This document shows, in pieces, positions 15,340-22,496 of a stretch of 64,000 bases of DNA. The notes beneath the pieces were generated by a model. It was not told the origin of the DNA. It saw only the letters and a program-made list of their open reading frames with translations, and ran no database searches. Source of the stretch: Streptomyces sp. 11x1 (GTDB taxonomy: Bacteria; Actinomycetota; Actinomycetes; Streptomycetales; Streptomycetaceae); contig NZ_CP122458.1 in NCBI RefSeq assembly GCF_032598905.1, forward strand, positions 9,263,001 through 9,327,000, written 5' to 3'. Each line of letters opens with the position of its first letter. The first letter of the stretch is position 1. Both the position numbers and the translations under genes were made by a program.

Positions 15340-15731
15340 GATCGGATCCCACCACGGGAGCCACGGGACGACCTGCAATTCCAGGATCCGGACGGAGCCG
15401 GACATGGGCCGCACGGGCGTGGGCCGGGGTTGGCCGGGGGCGGAGCGGAGCCGGGCGGAAGCCGCACGGGAGTCGGTCGGGCCTGCACGGAGCCGACCGG
15501 GAGGCGATCTGGACGGGCCGGGGCAGGGGCCACCGGGCGCGCCGACCCGGAGCGGCCGCCCAGCCTCGGTGCCGCCCGGCCTCGGGGCCGGCATGCCCGG
15601 CCTCGCGGCGGCCCGGCTTGGGGACCCGCCCGGCTCGGGGGCCGGCATGGCTCGGAGATCTGCCCGGCTTGGGGACCGCCCGGCTCGGGCCCACCCCGCT
15701 CGGGGCCCGCCCGGCTCGGAGACCGGTCGTC
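15340..15731. repeat. Extremely GC-rich spacer with imperfect ~50-bp tandem repeats
   Basis: About 390 bp with no credible gene. From about 15573 to 15720 it is built of repeated blocks: GCCCGGCTTGGGGACC occurs at 15611-15626 and 15662-15677, each followed by GCCCGGCTCGGG (15628-15639, 15678-15689), with a further partial copy at 15709. The spacing is about 50 bp. All six frames stay open because the sequence is nearly all G and C. Confidence 0.7.
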
Positions 15732-16613
15732 TCACCTACCCCGCAGTGCCTCGACCACCTTCGCGAAGGCCTCCATGTTCGGCTCCAGGACGGTCAGGTA
15801 CGAGAAGCCGTACCGCTCCCGCTGCGCCAGGACCTGGTCGACGATCTCCTCCAGCGTCCCCACCAGGACCAACGGCAGCCGCAGGGCCTGCTCCTCGCTG
15901 AGGTTCGGCAGATGACCGAGCCACGGCCGCACGGCGGCGGCGCGATCGTCGGTCAGCTCGACGATCTGGATCAGCAGGTTGAGCTCGGCCGGTTCCTTGC
16001 GCCCGGCGGCGAACTCCTGGTACCGGCCGACCCGTTCGTCCAGCTCCTCGGCGGTCAGCGGTTCCAGCTTCCCGCCCCCGACCGCCCGCGCGCCGGTGAA
16101 CGCCGCGATGTCCGCGTGTTCGGCGGTGGCGCGCAGCATCTGGTCACCGTTGGCGCCGATCAGCAGCGGCACCCGGGGCCGCTGCGCGGGGCGCGGCTGG
16201 TGGTCGGCGGAACCGAGGAGCCGGTCCACCTCCTCGACCGTGCGCAGCAGATGGTCCACCCGCTCGCCGGGCGACCCCCACGGCAGACCCGCCTTCTCGT
16301 GCTCGGCGGGCACGTATCCGGTGCCGAGCCCCAGCTCCAGCCGTCCGCCGGTCAGCGCGTCCGTGGTGGCGACCTCGCGGGCCAGCAGCGTCGGGTTCCA
16401 GAAGCCCGCGTTGAGCACGAAGGTGCCGAGCCGCGGCCGCTCGGTCGCCTCCGCCGCGGCCACCAGCGAGGGGAACGGGGCCGGCATGCCCAGATGGTCG
16501 GGGACCAGGATCACGTCATAGCCGAGCTGTTCGGCGCGGCGGCACTTCGCGCGCCACTCCCCGGCCGACGTGGGGCTGAGCAGGCTGACTCCGAAGCGGA
16601 ACGGGCGCGGCAT
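15732..16613 (-). CDS. LLM class F420-dependent oxidoreductase
   Basis: 293-aa luciferase-like (LLM) TIM-barrel protein. Typical features are FRFGVSLL at the start, VPDHLG, LGTFVLN, REVATTDALTGGRLELGLGTGY and the C-terminal LVGTLEEI. Actinobacterial members of this subgroup usually use coenzyme F420 as hydride carrier. No neighbour suggests a substrate. A full-length, ordinary gene preceded by a short spacer from the ABC permease gene on the same strand. Confidence 0.85.
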   Translation of the reverse strand: MPRPFRFGVSLLSPTSAGEWRAKCRRAEQLGYDVILVPDHLGMPAPFPSLVAAAEATERPRLGTFVLNAGFWNPTLLAREVATTDALTGGRLELGLGTGYVPAEHEKAGLPWGSPGERVDHLLRTVEEVDRLLGSADHQPRPAQRPRVPLLIGANGDQMLRATAEHADIAAFTGARAVGGGKLEPLTAEELDERVGRYQEFAAGRKEPAELNLLIQIVELTDDRAAAVRPWLGHLPNLSEEQALRLPLVLVGTLEEIVDQVLAQRERYGFSYLTVLEPNMEAFAKVVEALRGR

Positions 16614-16661
16614 GAACTCTCCTCACTGGCAAGGGACTTGAGTCGGCACACCGCGAGTACA

Positions 16662-19232
16662 TCACTCGTGCGCGATGGCCGCCAGCACGTTCATCCGGGA
16701 CGCCCGCAGGGCCGGCAGCAGGGCCGCCACCACGCCCACGACCGCGGAGCCGATCACGACGGCGACGACCGTGCCCCACGGGATCGCCAGCGCCTTCATC
16801 CCCTGCAGTGCCAGCACCTGCTGCACACACACGCCCCAGACCAGCCCCAGCGCGAGCCCGAGGACGGCACCGAACACGGCGATCACCACCGACTCCAGCC
16901 GGATCATCCGCCGCAACTGCCGCCTGGCCAGCCCGATCGCGCGCAGCAGCCCGATCTCCCGGGTGCGCTCCACCACCGACAGGGCGAGGGTGTTGACCAC
17001 GCCGAGCACGGCGATGACGATCGCGAGGCCCAGCAACGCGTAGACCAGATAGAGCAGTACGGCGATCTGGCCCCGCACCAGCTCCTTGTAGTCGGCCTGG
17101 TCGCGGACCTGCACCTGCGGATACGCCTCGAGCGTCCGCTCCAGGTTCGCGCGCAGCTCGTCGGCGTCCACGCCGGAACCCGTGTTCACGTACAGCGCAG
17201 AGTCCTGTCCGTCGGGCACCTGGGACTCGATGGTGCCCGTCCCGAAGAACAGCCCGCCCTGCATCCCGAAGCCGTCGGCGGTGTCCTGGTCGGTGAGCGC
17301 GGCCACCTTCAGCTCGGCGCTCTTCCCGGCGGGGAACCGCACCGGGATCGTGTCGCCGACGCTCACGTCGTGCTCCCGCGCGAACTCCACGTCCATGGCG
17401 ATGGCACCGTCCGCGAGCGCGGCCGCGCTGTCACCCCGGGCGTAGGTCACGTTCGCGACCTCGTCGAGCCGCGCGTCGTAGGCCCCGGCGGTCGTCTCGA
17501 TCCGTGTCCCGTCCGGCAGCCGGACCGCGACCGGGGTGAACCGCTGCCGTACGACGAGGCCGACGCCGTCGGTGGCGCGGACCTTGTCGGTGACCTCCTG
17601 CGGGAACGGCAGGAAGTTCTGGTTCTGGACGACGAAGTCGGCGCCGAGGGTCTTGTCGATCTCCTGGTCGAAGGACTTCGTCATCGACGCGCTCGCCACG
17701 GACATGCCGCCGACCAGCGCGATGCCCACCATCAACGCGGCGGCGGTGGCCCCGGTCCGGCGCGGGTTGCGCAGGGCGTTGCGCTGGCTCATCCGGCCCA
17801 CGGAGCCGAACAACGCGGGGAACGCCCCGCCCAGGACGCGGATCACCGGCCGCACGAGGAGCGGTCCCGCGATGACCGTCGCGATGAGCGTGAGGACCAC
17901 ACCGAGGCCGAGCAGGGAGGCCGCCGACCCCGTGTCGGACGACACCGCGCACCCGGCCAGTGCGGCGGCACCCGCCGCCCCGACGACCGCGCCGACCACC
18001 GCGCGGACCTTCAGGGGCCGCCCGGCCCCGGCGATCTCGGCGTCCGCGAGCGCCGCCATCGGCGACACGGCCGACGCCCGGCGCGCCGGCAGATAGGCCG
18101 CCACGAAGGTCACGCCGAGCCCCACGACGTAGGCCGCGACGGGCGTTCCCACGCCGATCACCATCTCGGTCGACTTCAGGTTCATCCCGAAGGCGCCCAT
18201 GAGCGCGATCAGTCCGAAGGCCAGTCCGATGCCCATGGCGAGACCGAGCGTCGACCCGACCAGGCCGAGCAGCGCCGCCTCGGTCAGCACCGACCGCCGC
18301 ACCTGCCGCCGGTCGGCACCCATCGCGCGCAACAGGCCCAGCTCGCGGGTGCGTTGGGCGATCAGCATCGAGAAGGTGTTGACGATGAGGAACATCCCGA
18401 CGAGCGTCGCGATGCCGGCGAAACCGAGCATCACGTATTTGATGACGTCGAGGAATCCGCCGAGCGACGCGGCGGCCGACTCGGCCTGCTCGTCTGCCGT
18501 CTCGTACTCGTACGCCGTCGGCCCCAGCGCGTCGGCGATCCGCCGTTTGAGCACGTCGTCGCTCACCCCCGGCCCGGCGGTCACCGAGATTTCGGTGGCG
18601 GCGTCGGGGTCGCCCAGCAGTTCGGTCTGCGCGACCTGGGTGTCGAGGAAGACGAGCGCGGAGCCGGGGTTGGTGGTGGTGAAGGTGGCGATGCCGACGA
18701 CCTCCACCTCGAAGGAGCCCGGCCGGGCGAGGACCCTCAGGGTGTCGCCGATCCGCACGTCCTTGTTCTTCGCGGTGTCCGCGTCCAGCAGCGCCTGGCC
18801 GGGGCCCTCCGGCGCGTGCCCGCTCGTCAGCTTCACGGGGCTGCGGTCGCTGGGGTGCCAGTCGGTGGCGATGGTCGGGGCGCCCGTAGTCGGTCCCACC
18901 GACTGGTTCTCGCTGTCGACGACCGTGACGTTCTCCACGGACACGTCGATGTAGGCGTCCGCGACGCCGTCGATGCCCGCGATCCGCTCGGCGAGCGAGG
19001 CGGGCACCGTCTCCTGCGCCCCGGTGGGCAGCTGGCCCTCCAGCCCGTCGTCCTTGGGGCCCACGGTCACATCGGCCGAGGTGGAGGCGAAGAGCCGGTC
19101 GAAGGTGCGGGTGACCGTGTCCGAGAAGATCAGGCTGCCCGCGACGAACGCCACGGACAGGATCACCGCGAGTGCCGAGAGCAGCAGCCGCCCCTTGTGC
19201 GCCAGGAAACTCCGCAGGGTCGCCTTGAGCAC
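16662..19232 (-). CDS. FtsX-type ABC transporter permease (MacB/LolCE superfamily)
   Basis: 856-aa permease with two FtsX modules. An N-terminal membrane helix (LLSALAVILSVAFVAGSL) precedes a large extracellular MacB-like domain (about residues 40-250). Four-helix blocks follow at about 265-410 and near the C-terminus, separated by a second extracellular domain (about 500-700). The C-terminus VVAALLPALRASRMNVLAAI is characteristic. It likely drives mechanotransmission or export of lipids, peptides or drugs with the ATPase encoded just upstream (4-bp gap). GTG start. The substrate is unknown. Confidence 0.9.
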   Translation of the reverse strand: MLKATLRSFLAHKGRLLLSALAVILSVAFVAGSLIFSDTVTRTFDRLFASTSADVTVGPKDDGLEGQLPTGAQETVPASLAERIAGIDGVADAYIDVSVENVTVVDSENQSVGPTTGAPTIATDWHPSDRSPVKLTSGHAPEGPGQALLDADTAKNKDVRIGDTLRVLARPGSFEVEVVGIATFTTTNPGSALVFLDTQVAQTELLGDPDAATEISVTAGPGVSDDVLKRRIADALGPTAYEYETADEQAESAAASLGGFLDVIKYVMLGFAGIATLVGMFLIVNTFSMLIAQRTRELGLLRAMGADRRQVRRSVLTEAALLGLVGSTLGLAMGIGLAFGLIALMGAFGMNLKSTEMVIGVGTPVAAYVVGLGVTFVAAYLPARRASAVSPMAALADAEIAGAGRPLKVRAVVGAVVGAAGAAALAGCAVSSDTGSAASLLGLGVVLTLIATVIAGPLLVRPVIRVLGGAFPALFGSVGRMSQRNALRNPRRTGATAAALMVGIALVGGMSVASASMTKSFDQEIDKTLGADFVVQNQNFLPFPQEVTDKVRATDGVGLVVRQRFTPVAVRLPDGTRIETTAGAYDARLDEVANVTYARGDSAAALADGAIAMDVEFAREHDVSVGDTIPVRFPAGKSAELKVAALTDQDTADGFGMQGGLFFGTGTIESQVPDGQDSALYVNTGSGVDADELRANLERTLEAYPQVQVRDQADYKELVRGQIAVLLYLVYALLGLAIVIAVLGVVNTLALSVVERTREIGLLRAIGLARRQLRRMIRLESVVIAVFGAVLGLALGLVWGVCVQQVLALQGMKALAIPWGTVVAVVIGSAVVGVVAALLPALRASRMNVLAAIAHE

Positions 19233-19236
19233 GGTC

Positions 19237-20088
19237 TCAGTCCTTGTCGGCGTCGATGGGCCCAGCGGTCCCGGTGGCCTCGGTGACCGGGGCGGCCCCG
19301 GCCGCCGGGGCCGCCCGGACGGTGTCGAAGCGCTTCATGCGCTCCAGGACCGCCTCGGCGGAGGGACGCTCCATGCGGTCCACGATCCGCCCGTCCGCGA
19401 GGAAGAGCACCAGGTCGGAGTGGGCGGCGGCGCCCGGGTCGTGGGTGACCATGACGACCGTCTGCCCCAGCTGGTCCACCGCCTCGCGCAGGAAGCCGAG
19501 CACTTCGAGCCCGGCGCGGGAGTCGAGGTTGCCGGTGGGCTCGTCCGCGAAGATCAGCTCGGGCCGGGAGGCGAGCGCGCGGGCGCAGGCGACGCGCTGC
19601 TGCTGGCCGCCGGAGAGCTGGGCGGGCCGGTGCTTCAGCCGGTCGCGCAGTCCGAGGGTGTCGATGACCTGGGTCAGCCACTTCTCGTCGGGCTTCTTGC
19701 CCGCGATGTCCATGGGCAGGGTGATGTTCTCGGCCGCGTTCAGTGTGGGGATCAGGTTGAAGGACTGGAACATGAAGCCGATCCGGTCCCGGCGCAACCG
19801 GGTCAGGTCGCGCTCCCTGAGTCCGGTGATCTCTGTGTCCCCGAGCCACACCTGTCCGGCCGAGACGGTGTCGAGTCCGGCCAGGCAGTGCATCAACGTG
19901 GACTTGCCCGAGCCCGAGGGGCCCATCACGGCGGTGAAGCGGCCGCGCGCGATGTCCACGTCGACCGCGTCGAGGGCGAGGACCGCCGTCTCGCCCGAAC
20001 CGTACGCCTTCGTCAGGCCCCGGGCACGGGCGGCGATGCCGTCCGCTTCCGCGCGGCCGAGGGGGTGCTCAGCGGCAGCAGTGGACAA
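19237..20088 (-). CDS. ABC transporter ATP-binding protein (MacB/LolD-like)
   Basis: 283-aa ATPase. Walker A GPSGSGKST, Q-loop FMFQSFNLIP, signature LSGGQQQRVACARAL, Walker B ELIFADEPTGNLD and the H-loop VTHDP are all intact. The Q-loop and the NLDS D-loop are typical of the MacB/LolD clade that pairs with FtsX-type permeases. The TTG start is supported by GGAGG five bases upstream. An Ala/Pro/Thr-rich C-terminal extension follows the ATPase core. It forms a two-gene operon with the permease. Confidence 0.9.
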   Translation of the reverse strand: MSTAAAEHPLGRAEADGIAARARGLTKAYGSGETAVLALDAVDVDIARGRFTAVMGPSGSGKSTLMHCLAGLDTVSAGQVWLGDTEITGLRERDLTRLRRDRIGFMFQSFNLIPTLNAAENITLPMDIAGKKPDEKWLTQVIDTLGLRDRLKHRPAQLSGGQQQRVACARALASRPELIFADEPTGNLDSRAGLEVLGFLREAVDQLGQTVVMVTHDPGAAAHSDLVLFLADGRIVDRMERPSAEAVLERMKRFDTVRAAPAAGAAPVTEATGTAGPIDADKD

Positions 20089-20270
20089 AGCGGCCTCCAG
20101 GCTCGAACCAGTTCGAATTCCGGGCGTTCTCGGCCGAGCCTAGTGTGACCCAGGGCACAGCCGAAATCCCCCCGAGGGGCGAGGCCGTCTCCGTCGCAGG
20201 TCGGGTTTCCGTGATCAATGTAAGGGGCACTCATCGGGTGCCCTCGGGTCGGTTCCGGGCCAAGGCGCCC

Positions 20271-20306
20271 TTGCCTCCACTAGCACTCCGGCGCTAGCGT
20301 CGAACC
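20271..20306 (+). promoter_or_regulatory. Leaderless promoter with small inverted repeat
   Basis: TTGCCT (20271-20276) and TAGCGT (20295-20300) are separated by 18 bp, and the ATG at 20307 lies where transcription should begin, with no Shine-Dalgarno sequence. CTAGC (20280-20284) and GCTAG (20293-20297) form an inverted repeat across the spacer and -10 box, a plausible autoregulatory operator for the RHH protein encoded downstream. Confidence 0.55.
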
Positions 20307-20546
20307 ATGGCCAAGACCCAGCTGAACGTGCGGGTGGACGAGGACACGGCCCGAGCCGCCCGAGAGCGAGCCCTGGAGCGCGGGATGAGTGTGAACCGGT
20401 ACATCGAGGAACTGGTCAGGCAGGACACCGGCGAGGCGGGGCACACCTTCGTCGAGTCCGCCGCCGACTTCATGAAGCAGTACGAGGCGGTCTTCGCCGA
20501 GGAGTTCGGCACCGAGCCCGAGAACGGGCGCGAGGGACGTCACTGA
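20307..20546 (+). CDS. Ribbon-helix-helix antitoxin-like protein
   Basis: 79 aa. The N-terminal RHH fold has strand TQLNVRVDEDTA followed by helices with RGMSVNRYIEELVRQ. The C-terminal half is acidic and could be the toxin-binding or neutralising segment. It is followed after 4 bp by a degenerate Fic/Doc-like gene, giving the usual antitoxin-toxin order. By family it would bind its own promoter, which carries an inverted repeat overlapping the -10 box. It appears to be translated from a leaderless mRNA. Confidence 0.75.
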   Translation: MAKTQLNVRVDEDTARAARERALERGMSVNRYIEELVRQDTGEAGHTFVESAADFMKQYEAVFAEEFGTEPENGREGRH

Positions 20547-20550
20547 TCCC

Positions 20551-20925
20551 TTGAGTCAGCTTCGCATCGACCTCGCCTGGCTCCTGATGGTCGCCGAACG
20601 CAAGACGCCCGGCGATCCCCAGGTCACCGACTGGGGCGCGCTCGTCGCGGCCGTCGCCCGGCACGAGGCCCAGATCTTCGACGTCGCCGTCTACGACACC
20701 CCGCACGCCCGCGCCGCCGCCCTCCTCCAACTCCTCCTGCACGTACCGGCGTTGGAACGCTCCAACGCGCTGTTCGCCTCCGCCGTCGCCTACGGCTACC
20801 TGGTGGCCAGCGGCGTCAAGGTCGTCACCTCCGCCGAGCAGGTGCGCGAACTGGCCAGACTCGTCAAGAGCGGCGAGGCCGGCCTGCACGACATCACGCG
20901 GGAGCTGCGCCAGTGGAGCCAGTGA
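20551..20925 (+). CDS. Fic/Doc-like toxin component with degenerate active site
   Basis: 124 aa, the size of phage P1 Doc. The helix-loop-helix from Ala54 to about Gly87 aligns with the Fic motif region, but where Doc-like proteins have H-x-F-x-D/E-A/G-N-K-R this protein has HVPALERSN (residues 64-72). The His is kept; the Phe and the phosphate-binding anchor loop are not. It may be an inactive, non-AMPylating or repurposed Fic protein. TTG start four bases after the antitoxin stop. Its 3' end overlaps the convergent methyltransferase gene by 32 bp. The Fic relation is inferred from length, context and partial motif. Confidence 0.6.
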   Translation: MSQLRIDLAWLLMVAERKTPGDPQVTDWGALVAAVARHEAQIFDVAVYDTPHARAAALLQLLLHVPALERSNALFASAVAYGYLVASGVKVVTSAEQVRELARLVKSGEAGLHDITRELRQWSQ

Positions 20926-21580
20926 CGCCCGGCCGCCGCGCCCGGCCCAGCACGCAGTAGGAGCTGGGCAACCGCGGCCCCTGCTCGGGCACCAGGACCT
21001 CCCGGACCGCCCCCAACTCGAACCCGGCGGCCCGCAGTGCGTCGACCGGGTCACGGGAGACGTGGCAGCCGCCGAACAGCAACGGCCACACCGAGCCGTC
21101 CAGTGCCCGCTGGGCCGTCCGCATGGCCCGGCCACCGCCCCGGCCGTGCTCGAAGAACCGCAGCTCACCACCGGGACGCAACACCCGGCGGACCTCGCTC
21201 AGCGAGCGCCGTACGTCCCGCACACTGCACAGCACCAGGGACACGACGGCCGCGTCGAACGCCTCGCTCTTGACCGGCAGCGCCTCCGCCGCGCCCGGCA
21301 CCACGTCCACCGGTACCTCGGCGCGCAGGGCGGCCTCCAGGGCCAACCGCCGCAGCGAGTGCTCGGGTTCGATCGCCACCACCTCGGAGACGGCGGCGGG
21401 GTAGCGGGGGAAGTTCAGGCCGTTGCCGGCCCCGATCTCGATGACACGGCCTGACAGCCCGGCGAGCAACTCCTCACGCAGCGGGCCGATCCTCGGCTCC
21501 GCCGACACGCTCAGTCTGGCGTAGAAACGGGCGAAGAGGGGGTGGTGCACGGCGTCCTTCGCGGCACGGGCGCGGACCAT
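20894..21580 (-). CDS. Class I SAM-dependent methyltransferase
   Basis: 228 aa from ATG 21580 (GGGAGGTTCCC upstream). Motif I is VIEIGAGNGLNF, the acidic loop of strand beta 2 reads VVAIEPEHSL, and motif post-II is FDAAVVSLVLCSVRDV with LRPGGELRFFEHG. This is the UbiE/Methyltransf_11 fold. The substrate is unknown; similar stand-alone genes in Streptomyces are uncharacterised. Its 3' end overlaps the toxin-like gene on the opposite strand. Confidence 0.85.
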   Translation of the reverse strand: MVRARAAKDAVHHPLFARFYARLSVSAEPRIGPLREELLAGLSGRVIEIGAGNGLNFPRYPAAVSEVVAIEPEHSLRRLALEAALRAEVPVDVVPGAAEALPVKSEAFDAAVVSLVLCSVRDVRRSLSEVRRVLRPGGELRFFEHGRGGGRAMRTAQRALDGSVWPLLFGGCHVSRDPVDALRAAGFELGAVREVLVPEQGPRLPSSYCVLGRARRPGVTGSTGAAPA

Positions 21581-21637
21581 GGGAACCTCCCGAAGGGGGC
21601 GGCGGATACCGCGATTGTCCCCCGGGAAGCACCGGCT

Positions 21638-21678
21638 CACCCGTCGCACGGCCGTGGGGAACGACTGTGCGACGGGTG
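21638..21678 (-). terminator. Hairpin terminator after the lipase gene
   Basis: Perfect 12-bp inverted repeat CACCCGTCGCAC (21638-21649) with 21667-21678, 17-base loop, 22 bp past the lipase stop on the minus strand. Confidence 0.75.
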
Positions 21679-21700
21679 GGGTGGGGCGCCGGGTGCCGCG

Positions 21701-22387
21701 TCAGGCGATGAAGTTGCGGACCTGCTCGTACACGCCGTGGTCGTTGTTCATCTCGTTGTGCGAGACACAGCCGACCTCGACGTTCGTCGCACCGCTGAGG
21801 ATCGCGGTGGTGTCCGGGGTGAGCGCGTCGTCGCAGTTCGACCAGTAGCTGGCGTAGGACACGCTGCCCGGCGTCTCGTCACCGGAGTTGAGCGCGGTCA
21901 GGAACGAGCTGCCGGTGTACATCTCGCCACAGGACGTGTAGAGCCAGCGACACCAACCGGCGACGGTCGTCCCGTGGTTCACCCCGGCCGTGGAGACGAA
22001 GTCGTCCACGTACGAGGTCCCGCCGAGGTTCTTCAGGTAGTAGCGGGAGCTGAGCGCCCCCATGGAGTGCACCACCACGTCGACCTTCGCGGCACCCGTC
22101 GAGGCGCGCACACTGTCGATCTTGGTCTTCAGCTGTGCCGCCGTGGTGGCGTTCGACTGGCCCCAGTCGTAGGACCAGGAGTACAGCTCCGAGGACGTGT
22201 AGCCGTCCGCCTTGAAGTACGCGATCCAGTCGTCCCAGCTGCTGGACGAACTGCTCAGTCCGTGTACGAAGACGACCGGGTTGTGGGTGGCGGCCTGGGC
22301 GGAGGACGCCGAGAAGGAGAGCGACAGAAGGAGCGTGCTGGTCACGGTCGCGAGGGCCGTGGCGATACGGCGCATGCGGCGATGCAT
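21701..22387 (-). CDS. Secreted class 2 lipase/esterase
   Basis: 228-aa alpha/beta hydrolase with a signal peptide (twin basic start MHRRMRR, hydrophobic core, cleavage after SAQA near residue 32). The oxyanion segment is [14 protein letters not shown], and the nucleophile elbow VVVHSMGA has His in place of the first Gly, as is usual for lipase class 2. Asp in DDALTPDT and His in DHGVYEQV complete a likely triad. Four Cys suggest disulfides. It hydrolyses acylglycerols or esters outside the cell. GGAGG precedes the ATG. Divergent from a LuxR regulator that may control it. Confidence 0.85.
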   Translation of the reverse strand: MHRRMRRIATALATVTSTLLLSLSFSASSAQAATHNPVVFVHGLSSSSSSWDDWIAYFKADGYTSSELYSWSYDWGQSNATTAAQLKTKIDSVRASTGAAKVDVVVHSMGALSSRYYLKNLGGTSYVDDFVSTAGVNHGTTVAGWCRWLYTSCGEMYTGSSFLTALNSGDETPGSVSYASYWSNCDDALTPDTTAILSGATNVEVGCVSHNEMNNDHGVYEQVRNFIA

Positions 22388-22496
22388 GGTGCCTCCTGAA
22401 ACGGGTGGGGTTCGTCAGGAGTGTCAGCGGGGTCTACGCGCGCCGCATCGGCGAAATCGCCGGTCTTTACTGGCCGGTTAACCCGCAAGTAACGTG

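Noticed and set aside
15618..19286. 1222-aa rightward frame
   Set aside because: Entirely antisense to the LLM oxidoreductase and the FtsX-type permease, both with strong motifs.
20280..20297. CIRCE/HrcA-like element (TAGCACTC) upstream of the RHH gene
   Set aside because: Only the left half resembles CIRCE; the right half and spacing do not match. Kept instead as a simple inverted repeat.
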